The notes under the pieces: model-generated
Told to the model about the DNA's origin: nothing
Seen by the model: only the letters and a program-made list of their open reading frames with translations
Databases searched by the model: none
Translations under genes and position numbers: made by a program
From: Archaeoglobaceae archaeon
GTDB lineage: Archaea > Halobacteriota > Archaeoglobi > Archaeoglobales > Archaeoglobaceae
Assembly (NCBI GenBank): GCA_026986375.1
Contig: JALSOQ010000009.1
Location: forward strand, 1 to 64,000
Length of the DNA stretch: 64,000 bases
Direction: 5' to 3'
Part shown: positions 1 to 8,262 of the stretch, piece by piece
Layout: the number at the start of each line of letters is the position of its first letter
Numbering within the stretch: position 1 is the first letter of the stretch

Positions 1-5
1 TACAT

Positions 6-608
6 GAATCTCAAATAGAGGACTGAAACTTTGACTGTGCCAGCACCCCAATGGCTATATAGTCGTTCCGAATCTCAAATAGAGGACTGAAACATTGTTA
101 TCCCTTTTACATAGAATTTTTCTGCATCAATGTATGAATCTCAAATAGAGGACTGAAACTTTCTTTGAGTAGCTCAATATCAAGATCAAGACTATTAATG
201 AATCTCAAATAGAGGACTGAAACCAACCTTTGCACCCATTAGTGGGTGCAGGTGGATGAACAAGGAATCTCAAATAGAGGACTGAAACGTTTACGAAAGA
301 TAGGCTCATCGATTTCATATCCAACCAGAATCTCAAATAGAGGACTGAAACAACCACCTCCACTTTCTCCGCCCCGCGGGCTTACCCCGCCCGAATCTCA
401 AATAGAGGACTGAAACTATTATACGTCTGGGATTATCGAAGCTCGTGAGTAAAAGAATCTCAAATAGAGGACTGAAACTCCATTAACATTCACATAACAT
501 TTATACTTGAATCCCCTTGGGATCTCAAATAGAGACTAAAACTGTTTGTGCTGTAATAAGGCTTGCATAAACGGGCTGGAAGAAGAATCTCAAATATAGG
601 ACCAAAGC
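6..608 (+). CRISPR. CRISPR array, trailer end, 10 repeats
   Basis: Eight identical 24-nt repeats begin GAATCTCAAA and end GGACTGAAAC, starting at 6, 70, 136, 200, 265, 328, 393 and 455. Two degenerate copies follow: 521-542 (two single-base deletions and a substitution) and 585-608 (several substitutions). The nine spacers are 38-42 nt and all different. Decay at the right end marks the trailer, so the leader and newest spacers lie left of the window and transcription runs rightwards. The GAAAC 3' end fits this direction, because archaeal repeats end that way and supply the crRNA 5' tag. cas6 lies about 1 kb downstream on the opposite strand. No effector-complex cas genes are visible in this window. 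Confidence 0.97.
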
Positions 609-642
609 TTCAATAATAATTGCTATCTTTCGGTAAAATCGT

Positions 643-1588
643 TTAGCCCTTCATCTCGTCTAAAACACGTCTGATAGCTAAGAGGTCGATTCGGTAAAGG
701 TCTAACAGCAAAGCTTCCCCTTCGAAATCCCCCACCAACTCCTCGATCCCCCTAAGATCCCTTTCGAGAAATCTCGAATTTATCTCAAGTCCCCAAATTC
801 CCGTAAAGCTCTCTAAACGTCTTAAGAATGCTCTTAAGTTCTGGCTCATCGATCCTTTCTCTCCAGAAGTCAATTATACTCGAAAGCATGGCGATCGCAA
901 AAAACGTATTTGTAAGGTCAAACCATCCTCATTTACCTCTATCTCCTTGGAACCTTCAATCTCCTCGATAATTTTCAATAATGTCTCCTCCCTCTCTCTA
1001 ACATCGATGTCCATGTTCACCTTCTGCCCCTCAACGAGAAACGTAGGCTATCTTCAGCGATACCTCCTGCTTCCCCTGCAAAATAACTCTGAGTTTTCTG
1101 TAAGTTGCGAACTTCCTCAAAGCTTCGAGCATACTCGTTGCATAGATGTTATGTCCAGTCGAAACGTCCGCGTAGATCTCATCGTATCCACGCTTCACGA
1201 GTTCGGTGAATATGAACGCTATCGTGTTATCTACGGAACCTTCAAAGCGTGCAACGAATTTTCCGGAATAAACTCCGACGGAAGGTATCATCAAAACATC
1301 GGCTTCAGTCTCGTCCAGCAGTTCGAGTATTCCCTCCTTGAACTTCTCTCTATCTTTCAGCAGATCGACGGCGTTATCGCCGTCATCTTCAACCCTCGTG
1401 ATGAGACTGTCCGGAGCCAAAAGGATGATTTTCGCATCTCTACCATGATCCTTCAGCCATTCGTAAATTGCAACGGCTGACAGATTTTCCCTGTATTCAT
1501 TTCCATCGATCACGAATCTAAGCGTCTTGTAAGTTCTGGGGTCTCCTAAAACCTGAAGAACTGCTGTAGTCGTATGAGCTACTTCGTT
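643..1588 (-). pseudogene. csx1: Broken csx1-type (DxTHG) CRISPR gene
   Basis: Conceptual translation across several frames rebuilds a Csx1/DxTHG-family protein, a type III accessory protein with a ligand-binding Rossmann (CARF) domain and a C-terminal HEPN RNase domain. A VLGDPRTYKT start region lies in frame but upstream of the first GTG (1513), with no start codon. The 1513-1031 frame holds the ADVSTGHN version of the DxTHG motif and ends in a TGA. The next frame continues with VEGQKVNMDIDVRERE. A third frame around 900 gives TNTFFAIAMLSS, typical of the Csx1 helical domain. A fourth frame (to 643) gives the C-terminal helices. The HEPN R-x4-6-H motif was not found. Several frameshifts and a lost start make this a probable pseudogene. 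Family assignment is from motif recognition only. Confidence 0.75.
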
Positions 1589-2358
1589 TTAAACTTAAAT
1601 ACCCTTATCATTCCCAAGCCGGATGTCCTTCCCCCTCCCACGTTTGAGTATTCGCCGAAGCTTAGCAGTTTCGACGTGATCATTGCAAATTCTTCGTTGA
1701 AAGTATCGTCTGGGATTGAGAATTTTACCTCACCGACGAAACCAACGGACCACAAACCCTTCTTCAACAGGACCTTTTCAGTTCTAATATCGCAACCAGA
1801 CACGGCAATCCCCCACTTGTCGAGCCAATCTCTGTATTCCTTCGGTAAGCTTGAGACATATGCTTCGTAGAGTCTCGCTAAACTTCTGAAAAGAAGTTGT
1901 GGAAGTGGCAATGGAACGAATCTGTAATCTAAATTTGGAATCCTAAAATAGCACGGCGTTAAAAACGTTATTCTGAACTTTCTAACCTCTTCACTTTCAA
2001 AATCGCTAACGTATCTGACCTCAATTCCGTCCACCTCGTTAAGCATGCCCGCAAAGGGTATTCGATCGATACTCATTAAGTATTCTTTAAGAGCTTCCCC
2101 AAGCTCTTCCACGAATACTGAGATCGTAAAGGTATATTTCTCTCCCTCCACAAGCTTTTCTATGGAGTAGTTATCATCTTTAAATACTGGTGAGGTTGCA
2201 AACGGCGCCAATCCCTTGCTGGAATGAAGTTCCTCAGCTAAAATTCTGTTTATCTTCCTCAAAGCCCAGTATAGGAACCCTCTAACGTAAGCCCCAGAAT
2301 ACATCCAAAAGAATCTCGATTCTGATGCTACGAAATTTATGGTGAAGTGGACTATCAT
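1579..2358 (-). CDS. cas6: Cas6 CRISPR pre-crRNA endoribonuclease
   Basis: About 259 residues. Cas6 cuts the repeat transcript to release crRNAs. Two ferredoxin-like halves are suggested, and the C-terminus carries the glycine-rich signature of the family (SNVGGGRTSGLGM near the end). An early residue such as H4 could act in catalysis, but this is not certain. Start chosen at ATG 2358: a TATA-like TCTTAAATAT (minus strand, 2381-2390) lies about 27 nt upstream, which fits a leaderless mRNA. An in-frame GTG at 2367 would add three residues. The gene is just upstream of, and in the same direction as, the broken csx1 gene, whose remnant overlaps its last codons. The protein looks intact, so it may still serve arrays elsewhere. 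Confidence 0.9.
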   Translation of the reverse strand: MIVHFTINFVASESRFFWMYSGAYVRGFLYWALRKINRILAEELHSSKGLAPFATSPVFKDDNYSIEKLVEGEKYTFTISVFVEELGEALKEYLMSIDRIPFAGMLNEVDGIEVRYVSDFESEEVRKFRITFLTPCYFRIPNLDYRFVPLPLPQLLFRSLARLYEAYVSSLPKEYRDWLDKWGIAVSGCDIRTEKVLLKKGLWSVGFVGEVKFSIPDDTFNEEFAMITSKLLSFGEYSNVGGGRTSGLGMIRVFKFKTK

Positions 2359-2380
2359 CCTAAACACCTAAAAAATCCAA

Positions 2381-2390
2381 ATATTTAAGA
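2381..2390 (-). promoter_or_regulatory. TATA box for cas6
   Basis: TCTTAAATAT on the minus strand is centred about 27 nt upstream of the cas6 ATG at 2358, the spacing expected for a leaderless archaeal transcript. Inferred from spacing and composition only. Confidence 0.45.
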
Positions 2391-2818
2391 CATGTTAGTT
2401 TGGGGTTGCGATGGCGACGATTTTTCCAACTGACCGAGTGAAAATATAAAACATTCGTATAAAATAGGGACAATCTTACAGTTTTTTTAAATTATTAATA
2501 TTATGTCATAAAAATTTTAACATCAGATTGCAAATTTCTCGAAAGTAAAATCGTCCGAAATTCAAACACATACTCAGAGATTTGATTTCTCTGCAAACCC
2601 TTGCGACGCTTATACCGTTTGCAAGTATTTTGATATTTGATAATTAATTTTTATTGGTTTCAGAAATACTGCTTTTTTCGAGCCTTTTAAGCTTTCTTTA
2701 TCGATAGATCTCCACTTTTCCATGTCGACAGCGACTTTTAGACTCACGTTGTTATCTTTCTCGAAAAAGACATTTAAGGGGTTGAAGTTTGTCCCCGCGC
2801 CTCTAACACCCTTAAGAG
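2391..2818. other. Intergenic stretch without a clear gene
   Basis: About 430 bp between cas6 and tRNA-His, AT-rich in its middle part. The minus strand stays open from the tRNA to 2610, but that frame is only convincing as the translation of a tRNA gene. Its tail of about 37 codons after an ATG near 2720 is lysine-rich and unrecognised. No guide RNA, repeat copy or convincing CDS was seen. Confidence 0.6.
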
Positions 2819-2891
2819 GGCCCGGACCGGGACTCGAACCCGGGACGACAGGATCCACAGTCCTGCGCTCTACCCCTGAGCTATCCGGGCC
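2819..2891 (-). tRNA. tRNA-His (GTG)
   Basis: Full cloverleaf on the minus strand. The acceptor stem GCCCGGA pairs with TCCGGGC, and the D arm is GCTCAGGGGTAGAGC. The anticodon stem CAGGA/TCCTG holds loop CTGTGGA, giving anticodon GTG. The T arm is CCGGG-TTCGAGT-CCCGG. An encoded extra G (position -1) faces a C discriminator, the identity pair specific to tRNA-His. No intron and no encoded CCA. Confidence 0.97.
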
Positions 2892-2946
2892 ACGTTTCAA
2901 CTTAACATGAATCTACTTAAAACGTTTACTCAAAAAAATTTTTAAA

Positions 2947-4296
2947 TCACATACCCAGCATCCTCTCCTCCCACCTCTTGAGGTATTCCGAGCTCTGACT
3001 GACATCCACGAATAGCTGCGAAGCTCTTTCAACGTCTTCAAGCTCGACCTTTCCAGAATTTCTCAGCTTCGCGAGTTCGTTCGCAGGGGCGAGTAGCTGT
3101 ATTGCGTATCTAAGGCTGTTCTTAACGCCCAACTCCGTAAGCTTGTCCAGAGCTTCTTTGCTCAGCGTTATTCCAGATTCTGCCGCTCTGATCTCGATAA
3201 TCGTTCTTATCTCTTCTTCGCTGTATGGTTCGGTCGTTATTATGAGCAGTCTGTCGAGCAAGTCCGGTGGAATTCCGTGAGGAGCGACCATGTCCGTCCC
3301 TCTTATCTTTGCAAATCCTCTGTTAGAGGCGAGTATTATTATCGGAGCCATCTCGGACTCCATAGCCCTGTTCATGAAGGCGAAGAGCTCTATGTCCATC
3401 AGATGCGTTTCGTCTATGAAAAGAACTCCCGGAACCAACTCAGCCCTTCCCTCCTCAACCCACTTCTTAACCTGCTCGTCCACGGCCTCCCTAACTTCGT
3501 TGTCGATCTCCTTGCTTACGGGCTCGAAGATGCTGAATATCCCGCCCCTTCTCGCGTTCGCCTCGTCCAAATCGTGCAGGGTTATGACGTATGTGAACTC
3601 CTTCTCCTTCTCTATTCTCCCCTTCGGAACGTCCACGAGCTCGTAATCTCCTATGTCGAACTTCTTCTTCGCCTTCTTACTCCTTCCGACCTTCGCAACC
3701 CTCCCCGTCTCCTTGTCTATGACTATAACGTCCCCAACCTCGATCCCCTGATACAGAAACTGCAAAGCGAGCCTACCGCTAACGCTGAACGTCTTCTGCT
3801 CGTCCGTAGTCGCTAAAGTCAGCGTCGCGGATTCTGGGATCTTCTGAGTAGGATTGTATGGGTTCGGAACCATGTTGTAGTCCAAGCCGACGACCTCACC
3901 CTCCAAAACCACCCTCGTCTCCTTTATCCTCACTCCTATCGCCTTCCTCATCGCCTGAATAAGAGCTTCGGTTTTCTTCATCTCGGTGCTGTAAAACTCG
4001 CTCGCTGAAACGTGGACGAAGGGTATGTCTTTACCGAGTTCCTTGCTTATCGCAACAGCTATCGCCGTCTTTCCAGTTCCCGGGGGTCCGGCAATTAGAA
4101 TTCCCCTTCCAGCCATCTTACCCTCCTTTATGAGCCTCACTATTATTCCGGCAGCCTCTCTCGCTCTCTTCTGTCCAACGAGTCCGTCCGCAACGTCCTT
4201 AGCCCTCAAGTTCTCGTCCAAACCCAACCCTCCTATATGGGAATGAGCGCTTATCCTTTCGAACTTCTGGGCGATTTCCCTAATCTCCACGGCCAT
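2947..4296 (-). CDS. tip49: TIP49/RuvB-like AAA+ ATPase
   Basis: 449 residues, the usual size of archaeal/eukaryotic RuvBL1/2 (TIP49) proteins. The Walker A motif is GPPGTGKTA (about residues 70-78). An inserted OB-fold-like domain II (about residues 125-240) contains a lysine-rich stretch (SKKAKKKFD). Walker B is LFIDETHLMD (about 298) and sensor 1 is in ILASNRG. It is an ATPase that forms hexameric rings; eukaryotic relatives act in chromatin remodelling and RNP assembly, and the archaeal role is not settled. Start ATG 4296 follows a ribosome binding site (GGAGGTGG on the minus strand). It stands alone, divergent from a NUDIX gene. Confidence 0.95.
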   Translation of the reverse strand: MAVEIREIAQKFERISAHSHIGGLGLDENLRAKDVADGLVGQKRAREAAGIIVRLIKEGKMAGRGILIAGPPGTGKTAIAVAISKELGKDIPFVHVSASEFYSTEMKKTEALIQAMRKAIGVRIKETRVVLEGEVVGLDYNMVPNPYNPTQKIPESATLTLATTDEQKTFSVSGRLALQFLYQGIEVGDVIVIDKETGRVAKVGRSKKAKKKFDIGDYELVDVPKGRIEKEKEFTYVITLHDLDEANARRGGIFSIFEPVSKEIDNEVREAVDEQVKKWVEEGRAELVPGVLFIDETHLMDIELFAFMNRAMESEMAPIIILASNRGFAKIRGTDMVAPHGIPPDLLDRLLIITTEPYSEEEIRTIIEIRAAESGITLSKEALDKLTELGVKNSLRYAIQLLAPANELAKLRNSGKVELEDVERASQLFVDVSQSSEYLKRWEERMLGM

Positions 4297-4397
4297 TTTG
4301 CCACCTCCTTTATAATGACTTCATTATTAGTGGGTTTATATGACTATATAAAAATTTTGCAATTCGCTATTAATCCGCCGAAGTTGAAGGTTGGTAT

Positions 4398-4808
4398 ATG
4401 AGGTGCATAACTCTGACCGTGGATGCGATAATTCCGTTAGAAGGGAAAATAGTTCTGATAAAGAGGAGGAATGAGCCCTTCAAAGATCACTACGCTCTGC
4501 CGGGAGGGATAGTCGAATACGGGGAGAGGGTGGAGGATGCACTCGTTAGGGAAGTGAAGGAGGAGACCGGATTGGATGTGGAGATACACAGGCTCGTCGG
4601 AGTTTACTCCGATCCCAACAGAGACCCAAGAGGACACTTCGTTTCCGTATGCTTCATTGCGGTTCCCAAGGGCGGAAGGCTCAGAGCGGACAGCGACGCC
4701 AAGGAGATCGCACTGTTCGGATTGGACGAAATTCCGAAGTTGGCTTTCGATCACAATAGAATGATAGAAGATGCCAAGCCGTATTTGGTCGATCTACTTC
4801 GGCGATAA
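4398..4808 (+). CDS. NUDIX hydrolase
   Basis: 136 residues, one NUDIX fold. The box GX5EX7REUXEEXGU is complete: it starts at GGIVEYGERVED and ends at REVKEETGL (about residues 38-60), so the metal-binding glutamates are present. The N-terminus (MRCITLTVDAIIPLEGKIVL) resembles ADP-ribose or nucleotide-sugar pyrophosphatases, but the substrate cannot be read from the sequence. No clear ribosome binding site precedes ATG 4398. The gene ends about 45 bp before the TFS gene and reads in the same direction. Confidence 0.92.
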   Translation: MRCITLTVDAIIPLEGKIVLIKRRNEPFKDHYALPGGIVEYGERVEDALVREVKEETGLDVEIHRLVGVYSDPNRDPRGHFVSVCFIAVPKGGRLRADSDAKEIALFGLDEIPKLAFDHNRMIEDAKPYLVDLLRR

Positions 4809-4855
4809 AGTTTTAAGGACTTACGTCCAACCTTAGGTCTGCTGGAGGTGATCAT

Positions 4856-5167
4856 GTGGAATTCTGTCCTAAGTGTAAAAGTTTAATGGTATACAAAGGG
4901 GACAAGGTCGTGTGCAGGAAGTGCGGATACGAGAAGCAGGCGGATTCTGAGGAAGAGATGGTCATAGTTTCGAAGAAGAACAGAGAAGAAGTGCCCGTGA
5001 TTGAAGGAGAGAACATAAAGACGTTGCCAACGGTCAGAGTCGTCTGTCCTGCCTGCGGAAACAAGGAGGCTTACTGGTGGATAAGACAACTCAGGGCTGC
5101 GGACGAACCGGAAGTCCGGTTTTACAGATGCACGAAATGTGGGAAGACTTGGAGAGAATACGCTTAA
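4856..5167 (+). CDS. tfs: Transcription factor S (TFIIS-like)
   Basis: 103 residues with two zinc ribbons. The N-terminal CPKC/CRKC ribbon (residues 4-23) resembles RPB9 and the C-terminal CPAC...CTKC ribbon (about 63-95) resembles TFIIS. TFS stimulates transcript cleavage by stalled archaeal RNA polymerase. The catalytic acidic pair is present in the C-terminal ribbon as RAADEPE (A-D-E context). The start is GTG at 4856: GGAGGTG ends about 5 nt upstream, and the overlapping ATG at 4854 is out of frame. Confidence 0.94.
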   Translation: MEFCPKCKSLMVYKGDKVVCRKCGYEKQADSEEEMVIVSKKNREEVPVIEGENIKTLPTVRVVCPACGNKEAYWWIRQLRAADEPEVRFYRCTKCGKTWREYA

Positions 5168-5362
5168 TTTTTTTAAAAATTTATATTTTATAGTAGATTA
5201 TTAAATAATATTTTAATATTTTTTATTATTTTTATACATATGTCACAACTTATGCAGGTGTATGGGTAATTACATAATTATTATAATTATCATCTTGACT
5301 TTTAAGCGTGTTTCGAACATCAAAAACCGAAACGTTTATATTAGCAAAGTTTAGCACCTTTA

Positions 5363-5512
5363 ATGATGATTATAAATATTATCACTAAAATGTTAGCTGA
5401 AAGTTCGTCAAATTTTCAAAAAAGTAAAGATAAAATATCTAATTGGTTACATATAATTCATCATTATTATAATAATTATTTTATAAATTTAGTTAAATAT
5501 AAATATCCGTAA
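5363..5512 (+). CDS. Possible 49-residue leaderless ORF
   Basis: The ORF starts MMIINIITKMLAESSS and ends NLVKYKYP, and is rich in I, N, K and Y. A BRE/TATA-like CGAAACGTTTATATT (5329-5342) lies about 25 nt upstream of the ATG, perfect spacing for a leaderless mRNA. No family recognised. The local AT bias makes chance ORFs likely here, so the call rests mostly on the promoter spacing. Confidence 0.22.
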   Translation: MMIINIITKMLAESSSNFQKSKDKISNWLHIIHHYYNNYFINLVKYKYP

Positions 5513-5540
5513 CGTGCAGTATGTGTTGGGGGTGAACGGA

Positions 5541-5624
5541 ATGGAGAAGAAGGTGGAGGTTAGGAAGGAGAAGGAAGAGGCCGAGAAGGTGTTTAAGGGA
5601 ATAAGATTGTACTTTACAGGTTAA
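5541..5624 (+). CDS. Possible 27-residue charged peptide ORF
   Basis: The ORF begins MEKKVEVRKEKEEAEKVFKG and ends RLYFTG, almost all Lys/Glu/Arg/Val. A ribosome binding site (GGGGGTGA, 5528-5535) precedes the ATG, and a TATA-like TTAAATATAAATAT (about 5492-5505) lies upstream. Codon use resembles real genes better than the surrounding AT-rich DNA. It may be a genuine small protein, a leader peptide for the prenyltransferase gene 75 bp downstream, or the 5' stub of a truncated gene. Confidence 0.35.
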   Translation: MEKKVEVRKEKEEAEKVFKGIRLYFTG

Positions 5625-5698
5625 ATTTAAAATCTTGTATGCGATCGTATTAAAAATTTAGTAAAATTTAAAATTTTAATTTTAAAATTTTAATTACT

Positions 5699-6586
5699 AT
5701 GCCAAACATTAAATGTGTTATAGAAATTCTTAAACTTTCTGCGACTCCTCCGAACATAATCTATCCCATACCACTGCTCGCACTCTTGGTCTTTTCGCAG
5801 TCAAACCACGACGTTAAATCGCTGTTGCTTGCGGTTGTATTTTCATCAGTCTTTTATGCCGGAGTCAACCTGTGGAATCACGTAAACGACATCGAAGAAG
5901 ATATTTTAGCCGGTAAAAGGAATATTCTGATCGAAAATCGTAGAGTTCGGAAAGTGACGGCCGTTCTGGTCGTATTTCTATATTTAACGTCGTTTCTGCT
6001 TGTATTTTTCGAATCGAAAGAGGGATTGCTTCCGTTTTTAATTTGTGCATTTGTGACGTGGATATATTCGGACAGAATTATCTTCGGTAAGTTCATCAGG
6101 AGATGGAAGGAACACTATATCAAAGAACTTTTGACTTTCATAATAGCTGTTCCAACGTTTACCCTAACTCTCTGGTCTCTATTCGAAGATATAAACGTTA
6201 AAGCCGTAGCCTTATCGATCACTGTAACGTTCCTGATGCTTTCCGGGACGTTTCTCAAAGACATAAAGGATACGACCGGCGATGAACTCGCTGGTTTGAA
6301 GACCCTCGCCGTAGTTTTCAGTCCGAGCAAACTTCTGAAGTTCTCGGTAGCCTTGCTGTGGTTATATTATTCATTAATTTTAATGTTTATTTTATTAAAA
6401 ATATATGACAACTTAGCTCTGTTGGCATTACTGCCGTTACCGCTCTTGTCGTATTCTACGGCAAGTTATTTCAAAAGTAGCTGGAAGATATCCCGAGAGG
6501 TTATGAAACCCTTGAAGGTAATGATATTTTCAACTATCATTTCGCTAATAGTGTTCATTATCTCAGGTGTTCTATCTCGATCATGA
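5699..6586 (+). CDS. UbiA-family prenyltransferase
   Basis: 295 residues with about eight or nine hydrophobic helices. The first Asp-rich motif is NHVNDIEED (about residues 61-69) and the second is KDIKDTTGDE (about 187-196), both typical of UbiA enzymes that transfer a polyprenyl chain onto an aromatic or polar acceptor in the membrane. Candidate roles are menaquinone synthesis (MenA type) or archaeal lipid or heme prenylation. Sequence alone does not decide, although menaquinone is likely here because mqnC is present at 31426-32502. The 3' end overlaps the convergent FIST-like gene by 29 bp. Confidence 0.85.
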   Translation: MPNIKCVIEILKLSATPPNIIYPIPLLALLVFSQSNHDVKSLLLAVVFSSVFYAGVNLWNHVNDIEEDILAGKRNILIENRRVRKVTAVLVVFLYLTSFLLVFFESKEGLLPFLICAFVTWIYSDRIIFGKFIRRWKEHYIKELLTFIIAVPTFTLTLWSLFEDINVKAVALSITVTFLMLSGTFLKDIKDTTGDELAGLKTLAVVFSPSKLLKFSVALLWLYYSLILMFILLKIYDNLALLALLPLPLLSYSTASYFKSSWKISREVMKPLKVMIFSTIISLIVFIISGVLSRS

Positions 6587-7910
6587 CCGATGTCCCCGAT
6601 ACGTTAAAGCATAGGTTTCTTTCGATTTCACTTAGATATGGTCTATCCAATAACTTCGATTTAAATGATGGATTTGATGAAAATAAACCCATGAAGTTGC
6701 TACAGAATTCCTTAGCAAAGTCGACTATTCTGTGAATTTTTCTACCGAACATCGGAATCGTGTTGTGGTCGATTACGAACAAATCGAACGAATCACTGAA
6801 TATTTTCTTTTCGAATAATCTTCCGAAACTCTTAATTCCATCTCTAAACTGTTCTCCCAAAAATACGGCGGTGTCGTAAAAAACATCCAAATCGAACAGA
6901 GACGGATATATGCTTATGGGATACGGCAGTAAACCCAACACAGAACTACCGAACGTCTCCTTGCTTATGAATGCAATTCCGTAAGGGGAAACGGTCTGAA
7001 ATCTGCCACTTTCAAGCTTTTCCAGCGTAGCATCCTTGTTTAACGTCTTATACGCTCTGACCTTCATCTCCAGAAAGTCCACGGGTCTAATACCGTTTAT
7101 CTCACCGATTGCGATGCCCTTCTTAACTACGTCGACTATTTCAACGTTCGGAAAGTATGTTTTCAGGATTTCGACAGTCTCTTCAAAGCTGTTACCTCTT
7201 TCGGGAAACACGTCGTGAAATACCGAATTTACTTTACCTTTGAAGCAAACGGCAACTCCTCCTCTTCCTATATTCTCGTAATCGACAAATATTCTCGGAG
7301 TTCCGAATTTTGCTTCGAGGGGCATCAAATTCATTCCGATAATCGGCGTGCCCTCTGGCATCGATCTGAGGACTCTGTTAACTGGGAATATATATCTGGA
7401 TTCGAGCATTCTCGAATAGTCTTTCAGAACCTTGATCTTCTCTTCTACAGTTCTCGCCCTCCTGTATCGTAGGTTGTAGTAGTATATGTTGTTGAAGTAA
7501 ACCTTCAGAGCGTCGAACTTTCCGGGGAAGTAAAATGCCGGGAAGATCAACAGCACGGAATCCCAACCCGAACCGATCTCACTACCGAGTTTGGTAAACG
7601 TCTCGGCCGTGTTCCTTCCCTTCGCCCAAAATACATCCACTCCATCCGAGTCGATGAGCAGAATCACTAAACCTCTCATCCACGAGCTTTCTGGAGTCGC
7701 GTAACCTTCGACGAAACACCCGGCCATTCTGGTATTGGGAAACTTACTTTTAAGATATTCGAGAACCTTCTCGTGATCATCCCAAACGCTGTCCGTAAGA
7801 AATACGAGCAAAATTTTTGGATCGAAATCTAATTCGGAGAATTTCGATTCTAAGTCTCTAACGATTTCTTCGTATCTGCTAAAGGGCGTGCAGATCGTCT
7901 TTACGTTCAT
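6558..7910 (-). CDS. FIST-domain-like sensor protein
   Basis: 450 residues, soluble, no signal peptide. The N-terminal half shows features of FIST N domains (TRMAGCFVEGYATPES near residue 60; IAIGEINGIRPVDFLE near 265). The C-terminal half fits a FIST C domain. FIST proteins are thought to bind small ligands and feed signalling proteins. It is the third gene of an operon behind a KaiC-like ATPase and a small roadblock-like protein, and its ATG at 7910 overlaps the preceding gene by 32 bp. The assignment is from motif shape and gene context and is moderate. No transmembrane or kinase domain is present. Confidence 0.6.
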   Translation of the reverse strand: MNVKTICTPFSRYEEIVRDLESKFSELDFDPKILLVFLTDSVWDDHEKVLEYLKSKFPNTRMAGCFVEGYATPESSWMRGLVILLIDSDGVDVFWAKGRNTAETFTKLGSEIGSGWDSVLLIFPAFYFPGKFDALKVYFNNIYYYNLRYRRARTVEEKIKVLKDYSRMLESRYIFPVNRVLRSMPEGTPIIGMNLMPLEAKFGTPRIFVDYENIGRGGVAVCFKGKVNSVFHDVFPERGNSFEETVEILKTYFPNVEIVDVVKKGIAIGEINGIRPVDFLEMKVRAYKTLNKDATLEKLESGRFQTVSPYGIAFISKETFGSSVLGLLPYPISIYPSLFDLDVFYDTAVFLGEQFRDGIKSFGRLFEKKIFSDSFDLFVIDHNTIPMFGRKIHRIVDFAKEFCSNFMGLFSSNPSFKSKLLDRPYLSEIERNLCFNVSGTSVMIEIEHLR

Positions 7911-8262
7911 ACCTGACGAGCTCCCTAATTCTATCGCATACCGATTCTATATCAGCTTCAAGCTTATATAAAGAAAATTCATCGCTTGCCATTATTGCCA
8001 GAACCAACGTTCTCGATATAGGATACATCCTAATGACCGTGTCCTTAAACTTGAAGCTGACTTCATCGATATTTCTGTTAAATATGTAATAGAGCATGCT
8101 CTTAATCTGGTTTTCGAGGTGGAACAGAACGTTCAGCATGCGCATGTTCCTTTCCTTTATTTCGGTTAGCAGAGGAATTCCGTCGATTCTGTATAGAACT
8201 ACCATCTGAACGTTCCTGTCGAATACTATCGGCTTAACGATTTCCGATATTTCTAAGAGCAT
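7879..8262 (-). CDS. Small roadblock/LC7-like protein
   Basis: 127 residues. The pattern VVLYRIDGIPLLTEI, then a central helix, then VIRMYPISRTLVLAIMA fits a roadblock/LC7 (Longin-like) alpha-beta fold: strand-turn-strand, helix, strand pair. Such proteins partner with GTPases or ATPases in signalling complexes. The start codon follows the KaiC-like stop directly, with no spacer, so the two are translationally coupled. Family assignment is tentative. Confidence 0.5.
   Translation of the reverse strand: MLLEISEIVKPIVFDRNVQMVVLYRIDGIPLLTEIKERNMRMLNVLFHLENQIKSMLYYIFNRNIDEVSFKFKDTVIRMYPISRTLVLAIMASDEFSLYKLEADIESVCDRIRELVRYERKDDLHAL

Larger units (their letters stand above)
5168..5698. other. AT-rich stretch with two tiny ORFs
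   Basis: About 530 bp, much richer in A/T than its neighbours and lacking any ORF above 60 codons. It holds two promoter-like sites each followed by a very short ORF (5363-5512 and 5541-5624). It ends in a run of alternating AAAATTTT blocks (about 5660-5695) just before the prenyltransferase start. It could be a remnant of an inserted element or simply a long regulatory region. Confidence 0.6.

Noticed and set aside
947-1480. 177-residue plus-strand ORF opposite csx1
   Set aside because: It is the antisense shadow of the csx1 remnant; no family features.
2610-2900. 96-residue minus-strand ORF across tRNA-His
   Set aside because: Its first half is a translation of the tRNA gene (RTVDPVVPGSSPGPGP) and the rest has no recognisable family.
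5363-5400. ATGATGA followed by a CTGA-like box as a C/D RNA
   Set aside because: No proper D' and C' boxes at the right spacing in this AT-rich stretch.
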